From contig OX291550.1 of assembly GCA_946406115.1 (NCBI GenBank), forward strand, positions 23,226,722-23,290,721: DNA of 64,000 bases, given 5' to 3'. The DNA comes from Apoda limacodes. Taxonomy: Eukaryota; Arthropoda; Insecta; Lepidoptera; Limacodidae. Numbering within the stretch: position 1 is the first letter of the stretch; every line of letters begins with the position of its first letter. Positions 20,252-31,569 of this stretch are shown in pieces. The translations under genes were made by a program, and so were the position numbers. The notes under the pieces are model-generated. The model was not told the origin of the DNA. It saw only the letters and a program-made list of their open reading frames with translations, and did not search any database.

Positions 20252-20570
20252 ATTCATCATTGCCAGCCTTCATACGTCCCTACTGCTGGGGCACGGCCTA
20301 CCCTCAACGAGGGTGATTTGGGTCATAGTCCACACGCGGACCCAGTGCGGATTGTGGACTTCACATACGCCTTTTTTTTTCTTAACGTATGCAGGTTTCC
20401 TTACGATGTTTTCCTTCACCGAAAAGCCAATGGTGTGAATAAATAAATCAGTGTACTTGAGAAATTAAGAAAAGACTCATTGGTTCACGCCGACCCCGGG
20501 GTTCGAACCTCCGCCACTTGGGACCTGAAGTGAAATTTCAACCCCTCGGCTCACACCGAATATTGATTAC
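20252..20570 (-). mobile_element. tRNA-derived SINE, family D
   Basis: It has the same order as the copy at 5.4 kb: CTGCTGGGGCACGGCCTACC, GTCCACACGCGGACCCAGTG, CCTTCACCGAAAAGCCAA and GGGGTTCGAACCTCCGCC (the B box on the reverse strand), then ACCCCTCGGCTCACACCGA containing the reversed A box. Confidence 0.75.
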
Positions 20571-20865
20571 GGAACCCTAAAAGGGCAGAAGCCGCAGTAG
20601 GCGCTACATACAGATAAAACACCTTCATCCTTATTTTGTTAGTACCTAGTCTGAATTCGAAATATATTTTGGTGAGCCTAGTTATTTTTCCGTACTTACC
20701 CTTTTAGTTTAATGAAAACCTACTTTATTGTTCAGAAATAACTAGCTATTTGTAACATTTCGTTATAGTTTTAGTGCCTACCAGTTGTAAGTTTATTATT
20801 TACTTTTTAGTAGTACAATTTTTGGAAGTAAAATTAAATATTTATGCAAACAAATTACTAAAAAC
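20571..20865. other. Intergenic stretch, nothing recognised
   Basis: No supported feature. Confidence 0.35.
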
Positions 20866-20867
20866 TC

Positions 20868-20970
20868 TAAGGTTGCAAGCGTCCATAGGCTGCGGTTACC
20901 GTTTAACCATCAGGCGATCCATTAGCTTGTTTACCACTTTAGTGTTATAAAAAGGTGGCAAACATGCTTA
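20868..20970 (+). repeat. LINE-A 3' tail
   Basis: GGTTGCAAGCGTCCATAGGC, CCATCAGGCGATCCATTAGC and ACCACTTTAGTGTTATAAAA match the LINE-A tail. It has no coding part. Confidence 0.65.
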
Positions 20971-21268
20971 CGGTTCTTCTGATGATTAACAATTGTAATC
21001 AGAACACATAACATCTATCAATATAAATGTTTTAATCCAGCAGCTTTAAAGATGATCAAGAACTGCGAGAGTACGTAAATAAGGAAAACCGTAAAACTAA
21101 TTATTCAAAATGGTTAATCTAATCATTCAAAATGGTAAAACTAATCATTCACTTTATCAACAAAATCAAATAATTTATCCATCTTTTTAATAGTTGCCTG
21201 AGCTGTAATATTACCACTGCAGGGACCCAGACATTTCGATGAAGGTAGTAGTCATAGTCCAACACAGA
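20971..21268. other. Intergenic stretch, nothing recognised
   Basis: A short local duplication (TAATCATTCAAAATGGT, twice near 21.1 kb) is the only structure seen. Confidence 0.4.
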
Positions 21269-21270
21269 TG

Positions 21271-21464
21271 TATGTAAAGTTAGCAGAACAACTATCGCAA
21301 ATCGAAATGAAATAAGTTGCGTAATTTGTCGCTAATTTGCCGTAATTTATCCGTGAAATAATAAAATTTTCCGCTCTTATATTTCTTGAGTTACAAAGTT
21401 TTCTGCTAACGACAATTTTTTTTGTCTAAATTATTTTATCGTTAGTGTTCTGCTAACTTCACGT
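21271..21464. mobile_element. Short MITE with terminal inverted repeats
   Basis: GTAAAGTTAGCAGAACA at the left end is the reverse complement of TGTTCTGCTAACTTCAC at the right, with one mismatch, and the similarity goes on for about ten more bases (ACTATCG / CGTTAGT). TA lies at both outer ends, as for Tc1/mariner-type insertions. About 190 bp, non-coding. Confidence 0.6.
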
Positions 21465-22360
21465 AAAGTTGGCTTGACAAACGTTTTCTCGCTAGTAGCC
21501 ACTAAACTATCAGTTTTCAAGCCGCCCATAATTGGATAAACGACTGCATAATATATGACAAAAGCGAGGACCGACTAGACTGTGTAAGGTACCCAGAAAA
21601 ATGTGCCCATCTAATAAACTAACCACAACCGATATTGAGTAATATCGAATGTCGTTTCTGACAGACGAATCTAGCTAATTTGCCACTAGCAAAAAAAAAT
21701 CAATATATATTTTAAGATTTATTTATAGTCGCTCTTAGCTAGAACATTTTTATTTGCCATTTAAAAGTTATAAAAAAAAATATTAGTAACTTTCTCTTTC
21801 TTCAAACTACATGGGAACGTATTCAACTTTACCAATGATGTTTTCTAGAATAGGTATTCGAATGTGTCGAACATGGAAAAGATTTTAAAATGATATCGTT
21901 GCGGTCGCTGAAGATTTGTAGCACACGGTTTGGTAAAAGTATTTACAATATACTCTTTTCTTGAATGTTTGTAAATGTTAGTTATTTTTATCGCATATTT
22001 CGATTAATTCAGAAAGCTAAAATCAGAAAAATTTTGTCTGAAAAAATCATTTCCTAAAAAAACTGTTTGAGGTTAAATCTAGATATTGTTTCAATATGTA
22101 TAAATGGATATTATCTAACTATGACTGCAAAATAACGTGTGGTCATATAAACTATTTTTTAAAAAAATCCTTTAAGCATAGACTCATGCATTTTCTTCCA
22201 ACAGCTTGACTGAAAGAGAATGCGTGGAGCCTAAATCATTTAACAAGGTTATAGAATACTCCATTGTTGGGATTTTGAGAAACTAAAAATATTTTAGTAT
22301 TGTATCATATACTTAAAAAATATTAAAATTGCTTATTTGTATAACAGTAAGCACACATAT
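21465..22360. other. Intergenic stretch, nothing recognised
   Basis: A+T-rich without supported features. Confidence 0.4.
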
Positions 22361-22364
22361 ATGA

Positions 22365-22510
22365 AATCATCATCATATCAGCTTTTATTGGTCTACTGCT
22401 GGACATAAGCCTCCTCTATGTTGCACTATTTTTTTACGGATACGGTCCTTCCGCATCCAGCCACCGCCTGCCAGCCTTTTAAGGTTGTCGGTCCATTAAG
22501 CTGTCGAGTG
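22365..22510 (-). repeat. SINE-like fragment
   Basis: It has ATTGGTCTACTGCTGGACATA, then AGCCTCCTCTATGTTGC and CGCATCCAGCCACCGCCTGC. Such blocks are common in lepidopteran short repeats. No second copy of this family is seen in the window. Confidence 0.4.
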
Positions 22511-22651
22511 TCCGAAGCTTCATATAAATGTTTATGATGAAGGAATGGGCCTATGTAGGTAAGTCAATCATTTTAAATAAAAAATTAAAACTGTTTATTA
22601 TTTGCTTGAGAACCGCTGGAGCGATTGTGTTTCTTAATATGTAAATAAGTA

Positions 22652-22923
22652 AATAATATTTTTGGACATTTACAGATGGCTCCATCGGGCCCCAAACTAA
22701 GAAAAGTGTGTACTATGGATACCAGACAACGGATACATATACATATAAACACTTGTTTTTTTTTAAATACATACATATAATATGGTACATAGAAAACACC
22801 CAGTCTCAAGACAAACACAAATATTCATCAAATAAATGTTTTTTCTTGTGCGGTAATCTAACCTACACCCCTGGATTTAGCAGTCGTCGGGTCATTCATT
22901 ACCCACTGAGCTACGGAGCCGAC
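22652..22923 (-). mobile_element. SINE-S copy with head type 2
   Basis: On the reverse strand the head reads GTCGGCTCCGTAGCTCAGTG followed by GGTAATGAATGACCCGACGA, the body TGTCTTGAGACTGGGTGTTT and CCGTTGTCTGGTATCCATAG, and the end GGAGCCATCTGTAAATGTCC. The head is the same type as at 11.2 kb. Both overlapping short frames are shadows. Confidence 0.75.
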
Positions 22924-23939
22924 TAAAATTTGTATTACGCGTTTCAAATGAGTTTTACGAATATTGGCGCCACATTGTACGGAAGTTGTGGGTTGCCCGG
23001 TGCCCAAAATTGTAACGGACTTCGGCCAATTTATTTGAAACTTATAGTACTAGTTGGATCAAGGTATTTAAGGAAATAAAAATTTAAAAAAATTCCGATA
23101 GGTGAGTTTTAAATTAAGTCTACATTTAGAGGCGAAAATTACTCATGATTGCAATATATTATGTTAGTTTAGTTAAGATAAAGTTTGCTGAAAATACAAT
23201 ATTGAATTCAGCGATAAATTGTTTATTGTTTAGAATACTTAATCTCGATTGACAGTTTTAGCAAATACGTAAATCTATCTGATACAAGAAGAAACACGTT
23301 TTGCATTGTAAAGGCTCCTACATTTAAATTCAAAATAATTATCTTATTTGTTTCCAACTTTTTAGTTTATACTTAATATAAAAGATTCCATAATCTTACA
23401 ATTCATATTTTATAGTACTTATTTAAATCCGTCTGTATATGTCAAATAAGTCATGTTAATCGTTCAAGATCTCAGTTTGTATATTATTAATGAGTTATTA
23501 TATATGAGTTATCGGTATCTTATTAATAAGTATATCTTATTAATAATTATAGTTAATTCATTTGACGATTCGAAAGCATTCTTAAACCCTTTTGAATAGA
23601 AAAATTTTGAATTTGAATTTGAGTGAAATCTTTTGACAGAGGAAATTTGATCTCTTAATTTTTAATCGATCGAACATCGAAACACGATTTTTGATATTTT
23701 ACTCCATACATTTATTTTCGAAAAAACTTGTTTCGCACACATTTTTGTAGATTCTTAAAAACGAAAGGCTATTTCGCGATTATTTTATAAATGATTGAAT
23801 AGCAATAACAATATCTTTATGCTTAAATCAGTGTTTTTGTAATAATCGTAGTTTTTTTAAAAACGACGGTTTCATGATTTTCTTAGGCGCACTCTTAATA
23901 CTTTTCATTTAAAAAATTCTATTTGAAGTTAAACATTAA
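22924..23939. other. Intergenic stretch, nothing recognised
   Basis: About 1 kb of A+T-rich DNA. Small imperfect repeats of TTATTAATAAG occur near 23.5 kb. No gene. Confidence 0.4.
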
Positions 23940-23947
23940 TTGCCTTT

Positions 23948-24110
23948 TTAACCGACTAAAAAAAGGAGGAGGAGATTCTCAATTCGTTTTTTTTTTCATG
24001 GATGTTCAGCCACAACTTTGTTGTTTATGAACCGATTTACGTGATTTTATTGCGAGTTGGTCCTATAGAAATTTTATCCAAATCGATGCAGTAGACGCTT
24101 TGAGACCAAA
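23948..24110 (+). repeat. Dispersed repeat (AACCGAC-AAAAAAGGAGGAGG type)
   Basis: AACCGACTAAAAAAAGGAGG and GATTCTCAATTCG, then a GAACCGATTTACGTGATTTT block. A diverged relative lies at 26.84-27.14 kb (GTCTGCAAAAAAAGGAGAAG, GAACCGATTTCAAAAATTC). Confidence 0.55.
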
Positions 24111-24614
24111 AATTTTTTATTAACATCTTTAAGAAATCATAATATCATTTTTTGTAGTAGTAATATTTTAATAATATTACTTTTTGGCAATTACAATATT
24201 TCCTTTTATACGCAGAAGCATAAACCTAGAAACCGACACGTAGTAAGACACGATGCGTAGAAAACACCAAAACAGAAACAAAGGAAAAAAACCAAAAACC
24301 TACATGTTTTGACACAAAAGCACCTAAACTAAAAGATTTACAAAACGGTTTCCAAGTCTCGCAATCCCTCAGTCTATCGTTATCACATGGCACAGCGCCA
24401 AAATATTTTGACGTCAATGTTGGAAGGCGTAACATTTGCTTGACTCATTTTTCTTCTGTCAATTGCCTAAGACTTTCATACTTTTTATCATAACGTGCCA
24501 AATGATGTTGAATAATGATTGTGATAGAGAATATCTTAACTATAAATAGTAAATGATATAGTTTTTTTTCCTTCCAGTGCGGCGGCAATTTACCTAAGAT
24601 ATAAAAAGACCAAC
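24111..24614. other. Intergenic stretch, nothing recognised
   Basis: The reverse frame at 24,226-24,435 shows no family motif and is not called. Confidence 0.35.
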
Positions 24615-24615
24615 C

Positions 24616-24905
24616 ATAAAAGAGACTTTAAATTGATGTAACCTATATATCTTAAATTGCTGTTACCTATATATTTTAACATAAAAGAGACTTTAAATTG
24701 CTGTAACCTATATATCTTAAATTGCTGTTACCTATGTATTTTAAATTGCTGTTACCTACATATTTTAAATAACTGTTACCTATATATTTTTAATTGCTGT
24801 TACCTATATATTTTGAATGTCTTTTACCTATATATTTTAAATTGCTGTGACCTATATATTTTAAATTTTTGTTACCTATATATTTTGAATTGCTGTTACC
24901 ATGGT
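24616..24905. repeat. 24-bp minisatellite with a nested 65-bp duplication
   Basis: The basic unit is ATTGCTGTTACCTATATATTTTAA, about ten tandem copies, each with a few changes. The first part also shows a larger 65-bp duplication beginning ATAAAAGAGACTTTAAATTG at 24,616 and 24,681. Because 24 is a multiple of three, a frame at 24,657-24,914 stays open and would encode repeats of NCCYLYIL. There is no evidence that it is translated. Confidence 0.9.
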
Positions 24906-25224
24906 AACATGTAACAATGTATGTTAAAGCTAAAGTAATCAACTACATAATATCCGCACAAAGTGATAAATAAGGCTGAATTGAAAATTTGAATTTTTGA
25001 CACCTAACTATATTTTTGACTCGATTTTGTAGTCTATTAGAATTTGAACACCCATGTAGGCACCTCAATTTATTTTTGACCGGATTGTGTAGCCTATCCG
25101 AATTCTGAACACCCATGTAGGTATCTACCTAAAATATTTTTTGTTACAACTACTACCATAACCTAACAATAGATTATTAAAATAAAATGGTTTTATAAGT
25201 CCAATTTATCGCTTTGGTTGTGAC
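24906..25224. other. Intergenic stretch with a short direct duplication
   Basis: A segment with GACTCGATTTTGTAGTCTAT and GAACACCCATGTAGG is repeated about 65 bp downstream as GACCGGATTGTGTAGCCTAT with the same ending (about 25,018-25,125). Nothing else is seen. Confidence 0.6.
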
Positions 25225-25227
25225 GCG

Positions 25228-25325
25228 TGAGCCATTTTATGCCCCACTGATGGAGCACAGGCCTTTCCTTGAAGGAGGAGGCTACCCAGAGTCCACCACT
25301 CTGACATAGTACGGGTTGGCGAACG
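25228..25325 (-). repeat. Dispersed repeat shared with 47.8 kb
   Basis: It contains TGCCCCACTGATGGAGCACAG, GCCTTTCCTTGAAGGAGGAG and a GAGTCCACCACTC block. At 47,765-47,868 the reverse complement appears: GTCCACCAACTCGC, CCTCCTTCTTTAAGGAAAGG, then CCTGTGCCCCTGCAGTGGGG. Confidence 0.6.
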
Positions 25326-25589
25326 TTGTCATACATGCTTTATATCCTTTTTTTTATTATATGCATGTAAGTTAGAAGGTAAGTAAAACTATTATCTCTA
25401 TTTAAAAAAAAGCCACTTCATAAACACGGAACTATTAAATTTGATTGTAAATATGTGAATTTTTCTCTTTATCAGCAAGGTTGACACGGAACGCAATTGA
25501 TGCTCAAAGTCTATTATGTAAATGTAAATAATCCCATATCACTAGGACATAAAGCCAACCCATCATTCTAATAAACTGCTTGTTATATA

Positions 25590-25900
25590 TTCTTTTTACG
25601 GAACCGTACCCAAAGTTCCGTGCGAACGGAGCCCTTTCCGTCTGTCTGTCTATCTATCCGGCCTCTAAATAGATCTATCTTTCAGACAAAAGCAGGTAGC
25701 AGCCTGAAACTTTAACAGAATATAAATTATTATAGCGGTTATTCTAAGAAATAATGAAAACTTAAATATAAAGGGCTGTCTCCATAAAAAATCCGTCAAC
25801 CAAATAAAATATCAAAAACCTGTCATGTGCGAGTCGGGCTCGTGCATTCTGTGATGGAACGGGAGCCTCGGTCTGACTCACACTAGGCCGATTTTTTAGT
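25590..25900 (-). repeat. GCGAGTCGG-family subfamily, reverse copy
   Basis: It starts ACGGAACCGTACCCAAAGTT, contains GAGCCCTTTCCGTCTGTCTG and ends GAGCCTCGGTCTGACTCACA, then CTAGGCCG. It differs from the 3.9-kb type in the middle (TTTCAGACAAAAGCAGGTAG), like the copies at 12.5 and 48.3 kb. Confidence 0.65.
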
Positions 25901-26838
25901 GTTGGTACCTCTTAAACACAAATAAATGTCTGATATTTAATTCTGGCATAAAAGCGGAAATGATTTTCAATTATATTTTTTACTTATTTTAATTTTTTTT
26001 TATTGGTCCTAGTCCAAAGCATTTCAGCCTCGTTAGAACATCTGGTACCACTTTATTTAAAGACTTCGTAAATGACTAAATCGAGCAACGGGCATTCCTG
26101 CAGGGGATAAAATTAGCTTGGTTGGAATTAAATACAGCGGTATTACTTCCATCGCATCGAGTAACCATTTCATACCGTTTATTCGTATCCATAAAAGTAA
26201 TTTGACAGTGACAAAACTTGTAAATTAAATTATTAAAAGATTGACGTTAGATAGGAAAACTCCAGTTGCCATAAAATCTTCGTTCCTTGTCATTTGGAGT
26301 CATTTATTGACCTCATTCCTCTCTCTTTTGACTATTAGGTTACTACCTTAAATTCTTTGTTTTACCTTAAATTTCATCTTTTACACAATCGTGTGTAATT
26401 TTTATCATTATTTGGTAAACATTTCTCCCCGACATTTTTAACTGTTAATTCTATTTATTCATTCAAACTGTCTGTCCTTTAATTCCATACCTTTTATGAA
26501 AAAATTTAATAAATGTCTGACTTGATTTGATTTTCATTTTCTCTAGATTAAAAACAGTGAAATTGTGATGATATGAGTTTAATCATGATTTTTCCATATT
26601 CTGGATTTATTTACACTTATTATAAAATCACTGTTAAGTAGTAATACCTATACGAGGATTCCAGTTTACATAAATTATAACACTTAATAATTTTAAGACC
26701 AATTTCTGTATTAACTTTTATATCTAAGATTCTTGAAGCATTGAGGTATTAACAAATCTTCAATGACGTCTTAAAAAATCATTTCTATCTTTTTCAGTCC
26801 GGTTTTCGTACCCTAATTTTTAATACATAACGTTATTT
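25901..26838. other. Intergenic stretch, nothing recognised
   Basis: Almost 1 kb of A+T-rich DNA with no supported feature. Confidence 0.4.
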
Positions 26839-26841
26839 TTA

Positions 26842-27145
26842 GCCGTCTGCAAAAAAAGGAGAAGGTTCTATGTTCGACGGGTATATATTTTTTTTATGTT
26901 TGTCCACCGATTTCCCCGTCAATTGTGAACCGATTTCAAAAATTCTTTTTTTTTTACAAAAGAGTACGTTCCTGAGGTGGTCTCAAATAAATGAAGTAAA
27001 CTTCAAACTTAAATTTACAAAAAATAATTGATGTAAATTTAGAGCTAGTGCAACGCGCTTTTTATGTTGATGATTGTATAAAATTTTGTTACAACTATGG
27101 ATCTTTTAAGTGCATCTTTTTGAAGCCGGTTGTTTTTTTTTTATT
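26842..27145 (+). repeat. Dispersed repeat (AAAAAAGGAG type), fuller copy
   Basis: GTCTGCAAAAAAAGGAGAAG and GTTCTATGTTCGACGGGTAT open it, GTGAACCGATTTCAAAAAT follows, and AAGTGCATCTTTTTGAAGCC plus GGTTGTTTTTTTTTT closes it. This is the same family as at 23.95 kb. Confidence 0.55.
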
Positions 27146-27264
27146 GTTAAAAAGTTTCATTTACTTTCTATTCTGCAGCATCTTAACATCCTTTATTATT
27201 CTTTGAGTTAAACTAAGTTTTAACTTATGAACAAGCTCGTGAATAAGCTGTCCGTATCAAACAT

Positions 27265-27430
27265 CTATTAGAGTAAATTTGAATTTAGCGTGCCTCGGGG
27301 TGGAATACTATCGCCATCTCTTCTCTTGATTTTTATTATCCTCTATGTTTAAACCATTTTTATGCTAACGAATTGCAACTGTATGTTTAACGTTTATAAT
27401 ATCCACCTCCTACCCATAGCACGAATATGA
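27265..27430 (+). pseudogene. Small reverse transcriptase scrap
   Basis: The + strand reads FEFSVPRGGILSPSLLLIFI, which resembles RT motif B (VPQGGxLSPLLFxxYI), followed by out-of-frame text with an ISTSYP/ERAL pattern. There is not enough sequence to assign a clade. Confidence 0.35.
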
Positions 27431-27890
27431 AAGAGCTCTAAATTATATTCAGCAGTCCAGAAGCAGTCTGGTATATCAGCACAAGCCTTATGAGCCGATT
27501 CTTGGCACGAATACCATAGACCTATAAAATTCTAAACCACATATTCCCGCACCATAAATTGTGTTATTATTTTTGTGTTAAATTAAAACATTGATGATTC
27601 GCCTTGCATTATGTCCTTAACCAATTAATTTTTCGAAAGAGTAACAATTGAGTTGAGTATATTGTGCACTGGAAGCTCTCAATAAAAGAATAGCATTTAA
27701 TATTTATACAAAACCTAATTATAATAAAAAATTTACTTTGACTGTAAATAATCAAATCCTTATAGTAATTTCTGGTTGCGGCATGAGTTGATACGGATAG
27801 CCATGCAACAAAACGATCAATAGTCCCAAATAGCAATTCGTGGTTCCAGCGTACGTCTTTAAGGGCGGATATCGATGCTACAAAACAATA
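27431..27890. other. Intergenic stretch, nothing recognised
   Basis: The reverse frame at 27,609-27,836 has no recognisable motif. Confidence 0.35.
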
Positions 27891-27899
27891 AACAATATC

Positions 27900-28020
27900 T
27901 TCACTAATATTATAAAGAGGAAAGATTTCTATTTTTGTATGTTTGTAGCGAATAAACTCAAAAACGACTGGATCTATTTCAAAAATTCTTTCACCATTAA
28001 AATGCTACATAACCCCTGAG
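27900..28020 (+). repeat. LINE-tail-like fragment
   Basis: CACTAATATTATAAAGAGG, TTTGTATGTTTGTAGCG and AAAACGACTGGATCTATTTC are typical 3'-end blocks of lepidopteran retroelements. Confidence 0.45.
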
Positions 28021-28965
28021 TAACATATGTTACATTATTCAATAGGAAAAATTAAGGATCCCTACTGAAACTTTAATAATGTTACCCAAGGCGTAAAACC
28101 GTTCGATATTATAAATCAAGCTCAAAAGCCTCGTGATATAAACCATAAATCTCTAACACAAATCATACATTGCATATAAAGAATGACACGCGACACATTT
28201 TTGCATACTGACAGACAAAAACTGTTCTAGCCTAGAATACAGCGGTACGTTTGTTTATTGCTATTTTTTTGTTTCATTTCAGAAAGTGAGTGAGTTCCAT
28301 TAAAAGCTTACCTTTGCCCTAAATACGGTTAAACCTATTGATATAAATCTTTACGACGTGCATTTATTAGCAGTTAAATACTTTAATTTGTTTGCGGCTT
28401 TCGGTTAAACGTTTTACGAGCAATAATATTGTGCAACATGCTTTCTCGTACGTTTAACGATTCCTTAGAGATACAGGAAGATATACTGTTTGTTTTTTTT
28501 TGTAACATACTATATTTGTGTAAGATTAAAGTAAGTTCAGTGTTCACATCCGATGTTCTTGCAAAATATAAATGTTCTAATAAAATATTTAAGCTAAATC
28601 ATCTGGACTATGGAGTTTGTGTTCAAAACAATGTTCAAAACATAATAACTATATTGTTATTATTACGAAGGATATAAATATAATATCCAATAAATAACTA
28701 GACTATTTCCGTAGCTCCGCTTGCGCCTAATTTGGATTTCGGCGTGGGATTCCTATGGCATATCTTTGATTATAGTAAGAAAGTTAGCTATTGTAAGCTA
28801 TAAGTAAGCTATTGTAAGCTATATTTATTCCTGCTGGAAGTTTAGAATTTTCTACGATAAAAATGTCCTCCGCCTCTACAACTGTTCCAGTTTTAGTTAA
28901 GTTCAATAATAATTTATAAAGAAAAATTGCTATTAAAGGTCTTATATCAGTAAATTGCTATGACC
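28021..28965. other. Intergenic stretch, nothing recognised
   Basis: The 82-residue frame at 28,429-28,677 is rich in I/L/N/K and matches no family I know. A short direct repeat (GCTATTGTAAGCTATAAGTA / GCTATTGTAAGCTATA) lies near 28.8 kb. Confidence 0.35.
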
Positions 28966-28979
28966 ATTGGACTATTAGT

Positions 28980-29330
28980 GTATTAGGTCCTCTTCTGTTT
29001 CTCATTTACATAAATGATTTACTAGATATCACGAAACACGATTGTATTTTATTTGGCGATGATACTTCAATCATAATTCATTCTGACTGCCAAACAGATC
29101 TTCAAACAGTAAATAGTAAATACTTTGAATAAGATGGATAATTGGTTACAATCTAATAATAATTTAAAAAAAAAACCAAACTTGGTAATACAATTATATA
29201 ATTACTTGCCTGATGAAATAAAAACAACACATCTAATTTTTTTGAGAAAGAACTACAAAATATTTGTATTACATAATGTGTATTACACTATTTCAGAGTT
29301 CTTAGCAGATAACTTATAATATTGAATGTA
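28980..29330 (+). pseudogene. Internally deleted reverse transcriptase of a Jockey-like LINE
   Basis: The + strand reads VLGPLLFLIYINDLLDITKH (RT motif B region), then CILFGDDTSIIIH (motif C, FGDD instead of YADD), then DCQTDLQTVNS and, one frame over, LNKMDNWLQSNN. Directly after this comes the extreme C-terminus: QLYNYLPDEIKTTHLIFLRK and NVYYTISEFLADNL. The whole thumb and connection region that normally separates these parts is missing, so an internal deletion of several hundred bases has occurred. It is inactive. Confidence 0.7.
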
Positions 29331-29701
29331 GGATATGAGTAGTAAAATTGGAAAAGAGTAGACATTTTAATTGTTTAAATTTGACATCAATATTATTATT
29401 TTTTATTTTTACAATCATTATTATATATTTTTTCATTTTTTTAATTTATAATTCAATTAATTTTGTAATGTTATTTTTCGCACATTCTAATGTTTCTTTT
29501 ATTTTAGTATTTATAATTTCATTGTAATGTAATATTTATAAGATTAGTAGATATATTGTACCTCACAAAATAATTTTGCACACCTTTTAAAATGGTAGAA
29601 TATGTATGTATGTGTATACCTCCAATAATGTACCAAATATCTTTTATGTAACCCTACATATTTTATGCAAATATAAGACCTATTTATTCTATTCTATTCA
29701 A
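29331..29701 (+). repeat. 3' untranslated tail of the 29-kb LINE
   Basis: A+T-rich sequence after the RT stop codon with TGTACCTCACAAAATAATTT and GGTAGAATATGTATGTATGT, ending in a short TTCTATTCTATTC tandem tail, as is common for non-LTR elements. Confidence 0.55.
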
Positions 29702-30615
29702 GGGATTTGAGTTGGAGCCAACCACGTACATTCTTCCTTTATGCATTCAAGATCCCGTCCTTTTCTTTTTTATGAAGTTGGATGTAAAAAATAACTTTTA
29801 CTCTAAGACAAAAGTTTTTTCTGATGTTGTCTCATGTCGAAGACATCCCTATTGTTGGGAGCTCATAGCTTATTAGGAACCTCTATGAGACCTGAAAGAG
29901 TGATAGTGTTGCTCTATCTTCTCAACACGTACGACTATGACATCCACGAATGTGTCCTTATATATAGAATTCCAAGAGTCCTTATCGGTTGTTTGCTAAG
30001 GTCAAAGACTTTTCATATAACTTTGATATCGTTTATAAGGTACTACCTAATTTCAAATTAGTTAATTCAAAAAAAAAGGTTTAGCATTGAAAATTATCTT
30101 AAAAACAGTCTATTACCTACTTGTTTTGTAAAACACTCCATAAAAATAGACACACCAGTCACAAGAAAAAGAACTTCTATGTTTAGATACATTTGACCTA
30201 GAACGAGATTTTCAAGTAAAACTATTTACTGACCTTTTGCCTTGCGTAAAATCTTATGCTATTGCCATTTTCATTTAAGAGCCATAAATGGAAATTGTCA
30301 AGTGTCTCCTCTATGCAAATCACCAGGTCATTATTGCATTATTCATAAATTACTAAAAATTAATGGAATGAACGTAAATCTGTATAAGATGAAAGTTATG
30401 AAAAGAAAAAACAGTTACAGAATGCAACGTTTTAATGGAAGGAAATAAAGTAAAACAAGTGTAAGAGTGTAGGATCTTTGTTCACAAGGGACGAAAAATG
30501 TTAGAATGACATTGAAAGAAGAGTGAATACCGGAAACGTATTTCGATCAAATTGAGTGCGTTCTCACTAAAGGCGAGGGCAATGCTCTTAAATGTCGAAA
30601 GTATGTGAATATAAG
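29702..30615. other. Intergenic stretch, nothing firm recognised
   Basis: Frames at 29,834-30,061 and 30,242-30,448 show no family motif. The part from 30,500 may be upstream retroelement sequence but carries no recognisable motif. Confidence 0.35.
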
Positions 30616-30619
30616 AGTG

Positions 30620-31300
30620 TTGATGTAAACGTAGATGAAGCAAAATAAGTGTGCCAGAATAGTAAAATTAGGAGTTTCTCAAGGTTCTGTGTTAGGTCCT
30701 TTTCTATTTTAATTTACATAAATGACTTGCCTTTCTTTGGGGAGAAGCTGTGCAAAATTGTTCTTACACTATTGTTCTCTTTTATTTAAAGTTGACAGAA
30801 ATAAATCTAATTTTGACAACATAAGAAGAGCACTTTCTCAGGTTCTTCAGTGGTTAACGGCAAATAAATTACTTCTTAATGCGAAAAAGACTAAGTGTTA
30901 AAAATTTATGATGCCAAATGTTAGAAACATATGTACAAAATTATCCTTAAACGGAGAAAAAAAATAACTAAACTAAACAGTGTTTCAAGGGATGATATTA
31001 GACAATAGGCTGCAGTGGAACCATCACATCTCAGTTCTTGCAGGGAAACTTAGTTTAGCTGCTTATGCAGTTAGAAAAGTTAGGCAGATTACAGATGTTA
31101 ACAACGTTCGCTTATTTTAGCTACATATTTCCATACCGTCATGTCTTATGGAATTTTGCTTTAGGGGAAAGCCAGCTGATATTGATACAGTCTTTATATT
31201 GCAAAAGAGAGCAGTACGGTCAATCTATAAATTAGGACCTCGAATTTCTCTTACGGAACTATTTAGGGAAATTGATATTTTAACTGTTCTTTGCCAATAT
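30620..31300 (+). pseudogene. Decayed Jockey-like reverse transcriptase
   Basis: Through frameshifts I read KLGVSQGSVLGPFLF, one stop, then IYINDLPFFGEKLCKIVL (RT motif B). KVDRNKSNFDNIRRALSQVL and QWLTANKLLLNAKKTK follow, with the intervening catalytic ADDT motif lost. Next come LDNRLQWNHHISVLAGKLSL, AAYAVRKVRQITDVNNVR and finally MEFCFRGKPADIDTVFILQK with RAVRSIYKLGPR. The order is that of a lepidopteran Jockey-superfamily RT from palm to thumb. The C-terminus is cut off at about 31,300, where a SINE body begins. Confidence 0.7.
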
Positions 31301-31392
31301 ATTTTTACATTACACATAGCGCCATCTGGTCCTACACAAAGCTAAGCTTGTGCTATAGATACCAGACAACGGATACAAATACATTTCTACAT
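31297..31392 (-). repeat. SINE-S body fragment
   Basis: ACATTACACATAGCGCCATC, TAAGCTTGTGCTATAGATAC and AGACAACGGATACAAATACA are the reverse complement of the SINE-S end. The tRNA-like head is absent. It abuts the truncated RT of the previous entry. Confidence 0.7.
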
Positions 31393-31559
31393 GACTTTTA
31401 ATTAATCTCCAGCCCGTTTTTGCTTGATGCATTTTGATTAAATATTTGAAAAGCAGCTACAGCACATCAAAAAAACTTCAGGAATGGTCAGTTTTTATTA
31501 TAAGTTTTTTCTTAACTAGCTTCTGCCTACTACCCTTCCACGCTATATTCAGTTATTAG
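31393..31559. other. Intergenic stretch, nothing recognised
   Basis: No supported feature. Confidence 0.35.
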
Positions 31560-31569
31560 ATATAGTTCC

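Noticed and set aside
24616..24905. CRISPR-like array
   Set aside because: Units are contiguous 24-bp tandem copies without unique spacers, in a eukaryotic context.
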